A stretch of DNA of 64,000 nucleotides from Saksenaea vasiformis B4078 (taxonomy: Eukaryota; Mucoromycota; Mucoromycetes; Mucorales; Saksenaeaceae): positions 62,001 through 126,000 of the forward strand of contig JNDT01001468.1 in assembly GCA_000697055.1 (NCBI GenBank), written 5' to 3'. Under the pieces are notes generated by a model that made no database searches, was not told where the DNA came from, and saw only the letters and a list, made by a program, of their open reading frames with translations. Below are positions 1-11,020 of this stretch, one piece after another. Every line of letters starts with the position of its first letter. Positions within the stretch are counted from its first letter, which is position 1. A program made the translations under genes and the position numbers.

Positions 1-235
1 TTTATTGGACCATCATCACTGGTTGATGGACCCTCGGCCATCGGGACATCAATTTTGTCCGAATTATCTGATGTGGAAGGATCACTGGTGAAAGAGCACT
101 CTTCAAAGTCATCATCAGGTACTGACTGTCTATCATGAGAACCATCACCATCGTAATCAAACCAAAGCTTCCCAGTCACCATCAACCTGAAGATCGTCTT
201 GAGGTTCACTGGGTTCAGTGGTATCTAACTTGACT
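1..235 (-). CDS. Partial acidic protein fragment running off the window edge
   Basis: The minus strand is open from the window edge to about 235 and encodes a Ser/Asp/Glu-rich stretch with no domain I recognise. A clean join (roughly TTEPSEPQDDLQVDGDWEAL to SVPDDDFEECS) needs removal of a GT-AG interval of about 38 nt near 128-165; without it the first frame meets a stop. No start codon is visible and the rest lies outside the window. It could be the N-terminal part of a host protein or of a transposon protein. The composition argues for real coding, but low-complexity acidic stretches can occur by chance. Confidence 0.3.
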
Positions 236-1028
236 GTTTATCAACAAATAAAGTTTCCTCAGGGAATCACAAAATTGTACTATACCATGCGCTGCTAAAC
301 CTTGTCCTGCAACTTGCATTCAAGAATGCACAGTAATCGTGTTGGACCCACTGTCTTGTTGTTCAAGATAACGACATCTCTTTCTGACCTCGTTCCTCAT
401 GAATTCCTTTCCACGTTTTCTCATTCATCCCTTATTGAACATACGATGGCAACGCTCGCAACGTGATGGTTTTGTCATGTTTTCTGTTAAGGCAGTCCGT
501 GATATTTGGTCGGGCTTGTGTGTTAAGAACGAGAGATAACAATGAGACTATCTTGAGACTCTTTTCATCCTCTTTATTTTGTTTTGATGCCATCTTTTAT
601 AGTAGTGGCCGCGTTCTTTAACAATAAAGACTTTACCTTGAATAACCAATGGTCGACGTTAACATTGTTTCAGGTACATTTGAGTATTAAACCCAAAATT
701 GATTTGTACTTCAGCTTTATCATTATTTATCCGGTTTCTCATCCGGGAGACTAATTCGTGTGTATAGTTACCCAGATTCCACACCAGGAGTGGCAGACTT
801 GGTCAATTACACTAGTCAATCTTCCACATTTGGATGCTGCATATGCAAAGGAAAAGGTAGAGGTGGCGACAATGGTGGAATGCACCTTTGTGGCGATGGC
901 GATGATGCAGATGATAGAGATACTGTGAATTTCTATTATGGAGATGATGTATGTTACGCACTGTTCTGCCTCACGGCTAATTAATATCTCAGAATATCGG
1001 ATTGAGATCAGGGGCGCCTTTCGCTTAA

Positions 1029-2450
1029 TTGCTGTCTTTTTACGGAGCCTTCTTATTTGCTTTAGATGAAATGCACCTTATAGGGTATGGAATCAGCCAT
1101 CAAATTTGGAAGATGGTATCTGGCGCCTACGACACGGATTCCATGTTTTATCTAAAAAAGGAGTACCGTCAAGCGATTGGTAAGTCATTGATAGATGCCA
1201 CAACAACGATCCCAACAACATTTGAAGGCTATTTCATTGGTATGTGCATGATATCCCAATACCTGATGGACGTGTCTTAATTCAGGTCACTTTCAAGACA
1301 TACAAGCTGGCCATGTTCGAGCCGTCGACTAGATGATGTTTTTACTATACGTCATCCAACCTACGTTATAGAACGACTGGATTTGCAGCGTCGTAGGATC
1401 AGCTTAATAAGTCGGGCGAGTAATGCCGTGTTTCAGGAGGCGAAAAAGTGTTATTATCTTTGGTTAAGGCGTGCTCATTGGCTTTGTAGCTAGAAATCGA
1501 TGATGATGAGGTATCAGAAACTGAGAGGTGCATGTGTAGCAGTTTTGTATTTATCACATCAATCCCTTCAGATGTGTCTCGTGCTGGCATGATTTCATGC
1601 GAAAGTACTTGCCACTGAATGCGTTTACAAGCAGTCAGCACTACCTGACACACCTTGCAGAAGCAATCCGACAGCTTGCACCGCTTCGGATGTACAGCAC
1701 CATACCGGTGGAGCGCGTTATTGGCATGATAGAGGCGGATAAACTCTCATAGATCACCACCTGCTAATGCCATTAATGAGCTACTACGGTGCAGCGGTTG
1801 TAGACCATGGGAGGAATGCATTTGACAGCTCCCCAGATGACAGTGTCGGCACTATAATCATTGATGAAGGCAATGACGAAGTAGTTCTACGAGTACATTT
1901 AAGCTTAGCTGAATTGGACGATTACAGCTGATACAACCTGCGACAATACCTCGTAGGATATTTGAAACGATACGGCAAGAACCACGTCGCTCCATCCTTC
2001 AGCAGTATGATCCACAACGCAGATCAAGTAGTCGTTCGTGGTACGATATTCTGCAGCTAGAAGCTAAGCAACCGCAGGAACACACGGAAATCCAACTTTG
2101 TCAAGTTAAGCCTACAGTGGATAAAAATACAAGACGAGGAGTCCACATGGAGCAAATTTGGAACGGTAAACATTTTTTGCAGGGAACGTGCTGTTTTTTC
2201 ACCATAAGCATGGCGACGACGAGAAAAATGTATACGTCTTGCGACTTGGAAAAGATGCCAGACTAAATAACCAGGATGTAGTGCGTGGATATATGCTGTC
2301 GGTGGGCAATGGACGGTTTTATGTGACAGATGCAAGCCATCTTGATTGTCTTGCAGGTATTTCGCCTAAAATCAATGGCAATAACTGGTGCGATTTCATC
2401 TGGCCTGGTATGACTAGACATAACTGGATATTGGACAGAGATAATAACAT
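1029..2450 (+). pseudogene. Decayed Tnp-like (CACTA/Plavaka-type) transposase
   Basis: Fragments of one transposase-like protein lie in order on the plus strand, split by stops and frame changes. At about 1065-1240 a segment reads DEMHLIGYGISHQIWKMVSG followed by a charged stretch. At about 1660-1735 another reads EAIRQLAPLRMYSTIPVERV. At 1790-1920 an acidic segment follows, and at 1930-2450 a tail with several stops. The MHLIG-type and PLRMYS..PVER-type motifs recall the transposase-domain proteins common in Mucorales genomes; that assignment is from memory of the family. No intact ORF, start or terminal repeats were found, so the copy should be inactive. Confidence 0.5.
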
Positions 2451-2459
2451 ATGATTGTA

Positions 2460-3690
2460 TGCATGGTATTATAAAAAAAATTAAGAAAGGAAGAAGTAAC
2501 AAAATAAAAATATCCGACTTGACGTTTGTCCAAAAAAGATAAGTACCAGCCTAAATGAGAAGCCCCGGTTATCACCGACTTTTCAGTGGATCTCATCAAA
2601 TTCGCCCATATTCACCCATATTCTCCACTATACAATTCACCAAAGTTTTCCCATAGTGGCACAAGCACTCCTCCTTTCCATTAATTTGGTTACCATCATT
2701 GTTTATGATACAGGAGCTCAGAGTACCTGTCAATAAAGTTACCCAACAGACGAGCACGAGCGGAATGTCTAGCGTGGGAGCACCCAAAAGACAAGCAGGG
2801 AACATGGGGTCAAAGATATTAGATTTTGTAAAGTCTATCAGGACCTGGTTTGCAGATGTCCAATACAGAACACTCATGAAAAGGCTTTATAACTTGAATT
2901 GATAGAGCTTATCCGAGAGGACCTATTTACTTTCGCAGATATGGCATGTTAGTGAGTTACTAACAGAGTGAAAGGAAATCACAGTAATAGCGGTACGTGC
3001 GAAGCTGTATGATCAGACCTAATCGGATAAGGTGTAAGATTTAATTCCTACTGAACACATTCCGAAAGGGTCCATTCATAGTGGTTAACTGCTACATGTA
3101 GGGTGCTAAAGTAAAGGAATCAGTCAAACTGCCCTGCATCTCCACTGTCAAATACTTGTTACATTTCTTTATTCTTCTTCTAGTAGGCACCCCCACAACC
3201 TGGACGCTCCTGCTATATGCGCTTTATCCTCAACTAATATTCAAACGTCTCATGCTACACCCAAGCCTCGCAAGCTTTGTGATCGTTATTCAATACCTTC
3301 TATGTTACAGCAGTAATCAAATCAATGAGGACGAGAATGGCCCTTTTAGGATTCTAAAGCGGTGTAATGCAATGAGTATTACGTACGTTCTATTGTTGGG
3401 ATCGTTCAGCAATACATCCTACAAAGGATATTCTTGGGAGGATGAAGAATCATGATTATCGCGGCCTGTTTATTAATCCTCCTTTTTGCATGCAACCACA
3501 TGCAGCGGCAGGAATACTACTGTTAAACGGTAGTTACTCCAAAAAAAAAAAGCGACATCACTAAGACGATCAGATACCTTAACTTTTATACGTGTGGACT
3601 TCCCACATTCCGACCAGAAAAGATTGAGGGCATATTGGGTATTTTGATACTCTGTGACTCAAATAAAATACTTGAGAATATGGTCGCTCC
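2460..3690. other. Intergenic, no gene seen
   Basis: Only short overlapping ORFs on both strands without recognisable domains or splice-supported extension. A 12-base A run sits near 3540. Probably old repeat sequence. Confidence 0.4.
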
Positions 3691-3702
3691 TTACAGTAAA
3701 AC

Positions 3703-3735
3703 TATTCAGCTTGGAAATCCATGGTAAAGTGATAC
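3703..3735 (+). repeat. REV3-like fragment (exon end plus donor)
   Basis: 33 bases match positions 14025-14057 of the rev3 gene with one mismatch. The shared stretch covers the last coding codons (FSLEIH) and the start of the following intron, donor site included. Similarity was not seen on either side. This looks like a small genomic duplication; a processed copy is excluded because intron sequence is included. Confidence 0.6.
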
Positions 3736-3739
3736 TTTC

Positions 3740-4600
3740 TAGATTCTAGTCTGCTAATCATACTTATATTTGCATGTGGTACCTTGGAATGAATAAATAA
3801 TCATGGGTAACGAGATAATTGTGGAGCAACATTTGATCCGGTCATCTTTTTCAGTACCATAATCGGGACACTACAATGGGAGCAGACCTTGTTCATTGTA
3901 CCCAGATCTTGCGTACCATTGTCTTATAAGTAATCACTAACCAAGATCACAAGCGAGCAGTTGTCGGGATGCACATCCACCGAAACTACCCGAAACCTTG
4001 TTGATTTCAGAGCCGGGATATTTGGTACGGCTCCCAAGAAAAGGATGAAGATAAGCCTTAAGATCGGGATCACGTCTGTAGCAAATCTGCCAACAGTTGC
4101 TGGAACTTCGATGGCCTTGCTCTTCCCGACCTTGCATATGTACCCTTCTGGGCAATCCATTATTATCGAATTAACCGGCCACCTAAAGTTTGTCTAAAAA
4201 GGGAGTAACAAAATAGCGTTTAACACACAAACCATAATGCGGGAACCCAACTGTGATTATCTGATAGATAAAAAATAAGGAAAAGCAGATAGATAAAATT
4301 CTTTGAGACTCTTTTTAGTCGCAAAGATGAATAATCCAAAAAAAAAGGTGTCTAGTACATGATTTTCTGTGCTATTTATATACAAAAAATCAGAGTGGAA
4401 CTCATGGAACAATGATGATTGGGTGAAACATATCATTTTGGGTGTCTTGATACTCTTTTCTTATTCTTCGTATTCTTTTCAATTGTGAAGTTGGATCAAG
4501 CGGAGTCACTTATTGTACCTGATCTTTCAGTTTGACCTGAGATCGGGATCTTGAGTTTTGCACTAATTATAGGTGGTTCTCTGAGCTTATTTCATTACGG
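3740..4600. other. Intergenic, no gene seen
   Basis: A 78-codon ORF exists on each strand around 3924-4197, overlapping each other. Neither has a recognisable domain or convincing splice extension, and I treat both as chance. Confidence 0.4.
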
Positions 4601-4619
4601 TCGCTACCGATATGGTTAT

Positions 4620-4865
4620 CACTACAGTGTTGCTGTTTATTGAACAATTTTTTAAGCTACTCTAAACAAACTATGCGTCCTTGAAGAGCCAAGTTTGAGC
4701 TGAGGGAGAAATGAAATGTGCGGTCTTTAGTTAATGAACTGGCAATAACATCATTTGTTTACTTACATCAACTTGGCCCTCAGTGGACGCATAATTTATT
4801 GGAGCAGCATAAAAAATTGTTCACGGTTAGTAAATGGATGATACTTCGATGTCAGTTTACTTACC
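4620..4865 (+). repeat. Dispersed repeat R1, copy 1
   Basis: The segment starts near TGTTTATTGAAC and contains CTACTCTAAA, ATGCGTCC, a CTTACATCAACTTGG block and GGAGCAGCATAAAAA. The same blocks occur in the same order at about 18440-18690, and parts recur at about 20290-20455, 42345-42440 and 54078-54200. This is an interspersed repeat family; no coding potential is apparent. Confidence 0.65.
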
Positions 4866-5244
4866 CAGAGGGTAATCCCGCTAATTGCGGGGGTCTGTCT
4901 CGCACCCTGGCCGGTTGGGAGCGACATGAGGAGGATCCTGGCATAACGGCCGGTGGTTGAGGCACTGCAGAGGACTTGAAGCGATGCAGGGTCCAGCGAT
5001 CTATTGTACAAGATGAGTGATGCTGAGCGCAGCAATATTTAGTTTACTTACTTAAGTGATGGGTAAAGACGCCACCACAGCCGAGACGGTTCGAGACAGG
5101 GGCCATGCAGGCTAAACAATAGATAAAAAGACATGAATGATCCTGTATACATGACAAAGAATTGACATCCATACCGGGATGTTTTTTTAAGACAGAGCCA
5201 AAGGAAAAAGAAAAGGAAATTCATGCGTCCCTTTAAATACGGAT

Positions 5245-5445
5245 CATTTGGGGTGGAACTTTCCTTATCGTGAGATATTTTTACTGCTTCCGATGGGATA
5301 CCGGAAAGCCATCACTGGAGCACCGAATGCAAAGCTCAAGTCATCCAGGCGCGAATTATTCCTTGGGTTAACGCAAAATGAATCACTTCTCAGTGCCAAG
5401 ATATATCACTTTCAGCCCAAAATTTATTCAACTTGAACGTAAAAG
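5245..5445 (+). repeat. Dispersed repeat R2, copy 1
   Basis: Shares diverged blocks with 20020-20235: CTTCCGAT, CCATCACTG, GGGTTAACGCAAA and AAATTTATTC.ACTTGAACG in the same order. In both places R2 lies downstream of an R1 copy in the same orientation, so R1 and R2 may be parts of one larger element. Confidence 0.55.
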
Positions 5446-5449
5446 GGCA

Positions 5450-7450
5450 TCTAGCTGACGCAAACATCTATTCCAAATACAGTATTATTCTACCTATATA
5501 ACGTCAGCGACCATGGGTTGGCGAAGCTTCGCTTCCTCGTATCTCAGCTTCGCAGCGGCTCTCAAGGAAATGTCCTTTAACAGCTTCGGGGACTTGAATC
5601 ATTGCTCCTTCGTCTCTTTAGTGCCGGCACTGCACTCGTCCCATCCGCCGCGTTCGGCAAAGTCGTACTACATCTGGCCCCTGATCAGAAGCAGGTCAGT
5701 CTTCCAGCCGGAGATCTTTCTGGTAAGAGAGCCGCTCAATATCCTGCCTTCATTATGGCGCGTAATTGTACCCAAGCATATCATATCACCCGCTTAAAAT
5801 AGCCATCCGTCTTTGCGCTAGCGTAATGTTTCAAAACAAACTTACCGTGTTGCCTTCAGAGTAGCATTGTCCAAAGCAGTGTCAGTTAATATGCGCACAC
5901 GGCAAATCGTGTCCTTCTCTGATTCATCCTGCAGGAGTTGAGGAACAATGCGCCAGCGGTAGATCGCGAGCAGATCGATAATCGATCGTTGGGCTCCAAC
6001 GTTGGTTGAAGTCTAAAATGAGATCATAGTGCCCTGTCCGTGCTGCCGTTATTCATAGATTCTTGAGCTCCGTTTATATGGTTTGGTATATGAGCACAGC
6101 CTTACAGAAGAAAATTTACATAGTTTGCCCTGAAACAGTTCGAAGAACTGATTGAGCTTCTCCGGCACGGCGGGAAGAGGAGCAAGGTTATGGCTGCGTG
6201 TTAAGTTCAAGTGGTCGCAAGTGAATACTTCCTCCCAGTAAATGCCGGTTACATCTAAAACGAACGAATGAGCGGCACTATAGCAGTAGATATATGTCAA
6301 ATCCATACACCAGACAAATACCAAAGCTATGCGTACCGAGCGTGCGAGCAACTGTTCCCGTAAAAGAACTGCGAAACTGGACATGTCACAATTTCGATTT
6401 TTTCGAAGATGAAGCGACGAGGAACGAGGTGTTCAAACTGACCCAGTTGCCAGCGGTCTATCATCTTCATTCGCAAGACTTGCAGGATTTGTTCTATTTC
6501 TCAATCATTAGATCTACTGATATTCGACGATGATCTTTACTGCACTTAATTCCAGTCTTCTTTAAGTAAAGCCTCACCGATTAAGCATTTCTTTTGACGA
6601 ATGTTGTCACAAACGCAAGTGATTAATCTATGTTTACTATGATAAAACCTTGGCGTCATACCAAAGACTGCCTCTGCTGTCTCAAAGATATGACTCCGTC
6701 ATCTTCTGATATTGTCACTTGTCGTGTTCGCTATCAAAGGTTGCTGGTCGACTTGTGCAAAAACTTTACCAAAAAGCTGGGAGCTAGGTGCCATAGCCTA
6801 TCTTTTGGCTGACATAAAATAAGATAGAGGGTAGTTTCGACGATTATGCGGCTGTGAAAGGTACATCTCTTAAGGAAGCTGTAGTGGGAACTAATCGCTT
6901 CAAGAGCAAATTGCCCCTAATGGACGGTCGACGATGTAGTTCATCGGTTCAGAATTACCACGTTCATTGACAACATTTCCCTGTTCACATTACGAATAGA
7001 AAGCGTTCACTAACGCTTAAATTAAACTAGCGGGGAGAAAGGGGAAGATTACAATTGGGTTGTGATTGAAAAAGCATGAGTAGAACAATGCAGCCTGTGT
7101 CTTATTTAAGGTCATCAAAAAAAAAAAAAAGGAAACTTCGTCAACGAAAGTAATGTTCGTGTACATTTAAAAAAATTTACAGTGGAAGCATGTTTTCTCT
7201 CAGATTGATTACTGATTACTCGACCGGTTGTTTAGAGTTTATTTATCAATATAAAGGGATCTAGTGACATGCTAAATCAAACGCGATAGTTCGAATTAAA
7301 CGATGGACATTCTCAGACAAGTACAAGCAGATTTCGCTTATACTGAATAATTAAAAGAACTCACTAACAGCTTGATGCTATTAGGAATTTTTATAAACAA
7401 GGATTCTAAATAGTAGCTTACCATCTTTTCGTATCAAACGTTCTTGTTTG
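5450..7450. other. Intergenic with degenerate short ORFs
   Basis: ORFs of up to about 110 codons on the minus strand (6049-6384) and about 90 codons on the plus strand (5513-5797) carry no domain I recognise and no coherent splicing. Probably decayed element sequence. Confidence 0.35.
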
Positions 7451-7458
7451 AGACCTGG

Positions 7459-7740
7459 TTACAATTCTTGATCAACCTCAAGCGGAATTTGCAGCCGTTG
7501 ATACATGGTCAACACCGTTGCATCATCTGGCACGGTAATAAACCCGGTATTTTCTTGCTGAAGGAGAGTTTCAACAGATCTTTGTTCTTGCACTACCTCT
7601 TCTAGATGAGCGAGCAGCTCGAAACATGATAACCAATCGAAGTGTTCGTCGTATTGTAATGGGTTATTTGCTGCTCTGCGTTGTTCCAAGATCATCTTTC
7701 CTTCGTTATGCACTTTCAGCACAGACATGGTCGGTGTACG
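7459..7740 (-). other. Short unrecognised minus ORF next to Tc1 element
   Basis: The minus strand is open for about 90 codons and encodes a charged, Glu-rich helix-like stretch (ending EVDQEL). It lies directly downstream of the Tc1-type transposase and overlaps its 3' end in another frame. It may be the tail of a host or element protein; nothing in it is recognised. Confidence 0.25.
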
Positions 7741-7741
7741 C

Positions 7742-8761
7742 TTAATTGCGCGAATCACAACGATCCTTGCACCTATCGGGCATCGATGCAATCAAGTTAT
7801 CACAAACACTTTGTGGGATGGCTTCCCATTCTTCCAACAGAGCGGCTTCCAGCTGCTCTGGTTTATGGATTAAGTGTCTCCGCTTTGCCAGACGGCGCTC
7901 CAGCTCGTCCCAGAGGTGCTCGATAGGATTTAGATCGGGACTTTTTGCAGACCAGTCTGGCAAAACGGAGACACGATTCCTCGACTTCCATTTCTTTGTC
8001 TTCTTGCTCGTGTGGCAAGGAGCGTTATCCTCCTCGAAGAGATAAACTCCGCGCTTGTTATTCCTGAGGTATGGCAGCAGGCTCTTCTTCAGGATGTTGG
8101 TGTATGCCTCGCTGTTGATCCTGCCCTCTACTACTTGGATAGGGCCAACTCCGCTTGCATCAAAGCAGGCCCATACCATCACCGAGCCTCCTCCGTATTT
8201 CGTCGTTTCTTTTATGTGTTGTTCCACAAGTCCCTCTCCATCCTTCTGAAGGACGCATTCTTTGCCATCGTTACCGATGACAAGGAATCTGGACTCATCA
8301 GACCAGATTACCTTATCCCATTGCTCCTTTGTCCAATGGACGTGATCCTTTGCCCAAGCCAGTTGTTTCTCCTTATGCTTATCGGTCAGCTTGGGTCTAC
8401 GGACAGGACGTCGCGAAGAGAAGCCAAGATCGTGTACCGCTTTGGCAAATGTTCTCAATGACACCTTCATCAGGGTGTCGGAGAATATAGCGCCATGGAC
8501 CTTCAGGGGCGTTCGAATAACTCTACATGACCGTGTGGAAATCTTTTTTGGTCTACCTGGTCTCGGATCTGATACTGCAGAACCAGACTTTCTCACGTTT
8601 TCTACGATGCGTTGAACGGTTGCTCGACTGAGTCCCTTTTCCTTTGCAATCGCGCCATCCGACATTCCTGCTTGGTTCATTCCATAAATCGCGGCGCGTT
8701 CTTCTGGCAAAAACTCGGTATTAGGTTTGCGTGTATTGTTTGAAATATTTGTAAGCGACAC
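7742..8761 (-). mobile_element. Tc1/mariner-type DDE transposase, near-complete ORF
   Basis: Single uninterrupted ORF of about 339 codons. The N-terminal third has helix-turn-helix character (PEERAAIYGMNQAGMSDGAI, then GLSRATVQRIV). A basic linker GRPKK follows. The catalytic core shows WSDES for the first Asp, EDNAPCHTS for the second and SPDLNPIEHLWDELE for the final Glu, about 35 residues after the second Asp. This order is standard for Tc1/mariner transposases, which cut and paste DNA at TA sites. The open frame begins with a GTG codon and the first in-frame ATG is at 8680, inside the first HTH region; the true start may be missing or on an upstream exon. I could not find convincing terminal inverted repeats, so the element ends are not defined. 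Confidence 0.9.
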
Positions 8762-8769
8762 AGAGAACT

Positions 8770-10078
8770 TTTTTATAATAATAAGAGGGAAAAAAGTACA
8801 AAAACTTTTGAGATATTAAGCTACAGATTGCGGAATTTATTCTGGTCGTAATAGTGGTCGTGTTGTTTGGTCGTATCGTGAACGGCGAAATGCTCAGCGA
8901 GAAACTCCAGCATATGGAAGTGCAGGTTGCAGGCTGCGCAGGCAAAGTGCAATGCCACTTCCATTGCCAGCTATGCGTTTACATCAATATAGCGTGATAC
9001 CCAGACACCTTTTCTTTTACATTGTTTCTCGCATAGTCACTGTTGACATAACGGAACCTATCACCAGTATATGAACCGTAGATATTTAGTACAGGTGCTC
9101 CAAAGCTTACTCTCCATTGACTTGCACCCGTACAGTACCTTCGTAGTGAAAATTGAGCTCTAGATAACCAGTTGAGTAATCATTGCCCCATCGCAGAAAA
9201 ATCATGATCTCACGGTGGACTTTGCTCAAGTGGGAGCGCAGGTTGCGTCTGTTGGCTAGTGTCGTATGACACATGGCAACGGTGTTCTAGTATCACTGTT
9301 TGCATGGCAACCGAGGACTGACGCAAAGAGACCGCGTGCCTTGCTCTGCTTTTTAGACAGGACTTCATATCAGGATCATCGCATAGAAGAAATAATAGAA
9401 GAGCATATATATATATATATATATATTCTGAAGATGTATGAGCGTGAGAGTATATTCATGTTGGTATAGCACAGAGATGGATCGAACAGTATGAAGAGCG
9501 TCCTGATAGCATTTTTGAGAGAAGTAAGAACGAATGTCGTGGGCGTATCCTGACTGAGGAAGACATAGAGCGTGTCACTGTTGCTACTGAGACCAATCCT
9601 GAAGTAACTGAACGTATAAGGCAACAATATAATAGCCTCAAAGTCACTCAATGCGTTGTTTATAGCGTAATGATAACTCGATGTAACATTTCCGTTATAT
9701 CTACTGAGTTTCATTTCAGAAAAGGAATGGCCCAGCAAAGACTGATGAACTATGGTCTTCTCGACTGTCTGTGTTTCCTTGACGAGTCTGTTTCTCAACT
9801 ATGTATAAAGTGCTGTACCTAGGGTACGTCGGAAATTTGTGATCCGTTGTTACGCTGTATCTTTCAGTTGCTGTATATGGATAGTATTGTTCCAAGTGTT
9901 GTCGTAGCGTAAGCTGGATGACGATGATTGTTGGTAAAGGTATCGGTTGAGTAATGTTTGTTGATAGAAAAGTTCGGAATTGAGTGAGCACCAAGTGTAG
10001 ATTTAAGTCAAACACCAAGACTTGGTTAAGTGGTAAAGCTTGAAGAAAGAAAAAGAAAAGGTTGAATAGAGTAACTGT
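8770..10078. other. Intergenic and repeat-like, with (AT)n tract
   Basis: No credible gene. A dinucleotide AT run lies at about 9403-9425. Minus ORFs at 9376-9798 and 9716-10165 are low-complexity and run into the LTR-like repeat, so they are more likely element sequence than host genes. Confidence 0.4.
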
Positions 10079-10502
10079 TGTCGGTATTGACAATATCCAG
10101 AGATCTGGATAAACTAGAATATGATCGTTAGTAAGATTGTTGATATGGTTACCTTGAATTGGCAAAGAGTCTCGTCAAAGATAAAAAGAGAAATAAAAAG
10201 AGGACAGCAGAATTGTCGTCGCTTTTCAGACAGAGAGTAAAATAAAAAGAAAAGAAAAGGAATCAATGGATTCGGGTTAACGGTGGTTTCTTGAGAATAA
10301 TCAACGGAGGCGAGCAATAAAAGGCGGTTTGAGAAATAAAAGAGAAACCTTTGGAAAAGACCTTTTGAGATGGCTTGAGATAACCAAGAGAAGAATATGC
10401 TGTTATAACCTAATGTTTTTATTCATTGAATTGGAGGGATATTTATACAAAATAGATCGATAGAAAATAATTTCGCTAAGTGGATGAACATCTAGTCTAT
10501 CA
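10079..10502 (+). repeat. LTR-like repeat, copy A (upstream of rev3)
   Basis: Begins TGTCGG and ends ..TATCA, matching the TG..CA rule for LTRs, and is followed at once by TGGCTCGAATGG, which could be a tRNA primer-binding site. Its beginning (GACAATAT, TAGAATATGATCGTTAG), middle (AGGAATCAATGGAT) and end (AGAAGAATATGCTGTTATAA, TTTATACAAAATA) recur in order at 17343-17840. No reverse transcriptase or gag is nearby, so this is probably a solo LTR or remnant. Confidence 0.6.
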
Positions 10503-10540
10503 TGGCTCGAATGGATAATGACGGCAAGTAATTGGTTCAA

Positions 10541-10653
10541 TCGTATGCGTTTTGGATCGTATGTGCTTTGGATTATATGCACCTTGGAACGTATGCACTT
10601 TGGATCGTATGCAGTTTCGATTGTGCGTGGTCTTGATTGGATGTGCCTTTGGA
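10541..10653 (+). repeat. 16-bp minisatellite, about seven degenerate units
   Basis: Consecutive 16-base units beginning at 10541, 10557, 10573, 10589, 10605, 10621 and 10637 follow the pattern TCGTATGCnnTTTGGA with increasing divergence. The array sits just downstream of the LTR-like repeat. It explains the repetitive ORFs seen here on the minus strand, which should not be annotated as genes. Confidence 0.8.
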
Positions 10654-11020
10654 TAAAGTTTGTGGGGTCCATTAGGGGTAATACCAGAGGTCATGTGCCG
10701 TTGTCAGAGCGGATGTCGATTTGTATGGGATTTTGAGAGCCTAATGATAGCTGCTAGAGCGTTCCACTAAAAGAATAAGAAAAGAAAAATAAAATAATGT
10801 CGATGTCATTGAGAAAAATAGAAATAGCGGCAAGGTTGCCTGAGAGTAAAAAATAGCACGCTACACCGTCTTATCTGGCTCAATCCGTACTTTATTTAAG
10901 TCAGATACGGATCAAGAAAGTGCAATCTGACCATCACCAGACCAGTATTACCAGATCTTGTACATGGGATCGGAAATTGAAATGCAAAACCGTATATAAA
11001 CTAAAATTCGTTATTTGAGA

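Noticed and set aside
9376..10165. Minus ORFs of 140-149 codons left of LTR copy A
   Set aside because: They begin or end inside repeat sequence, are low complexity, and show no gag or pol motif.
10403..10694. Repetitive minus ORFs of 64-89 codons
   Set aside because: They are translations of the 16-bp minisatellite and change frame freely with it.
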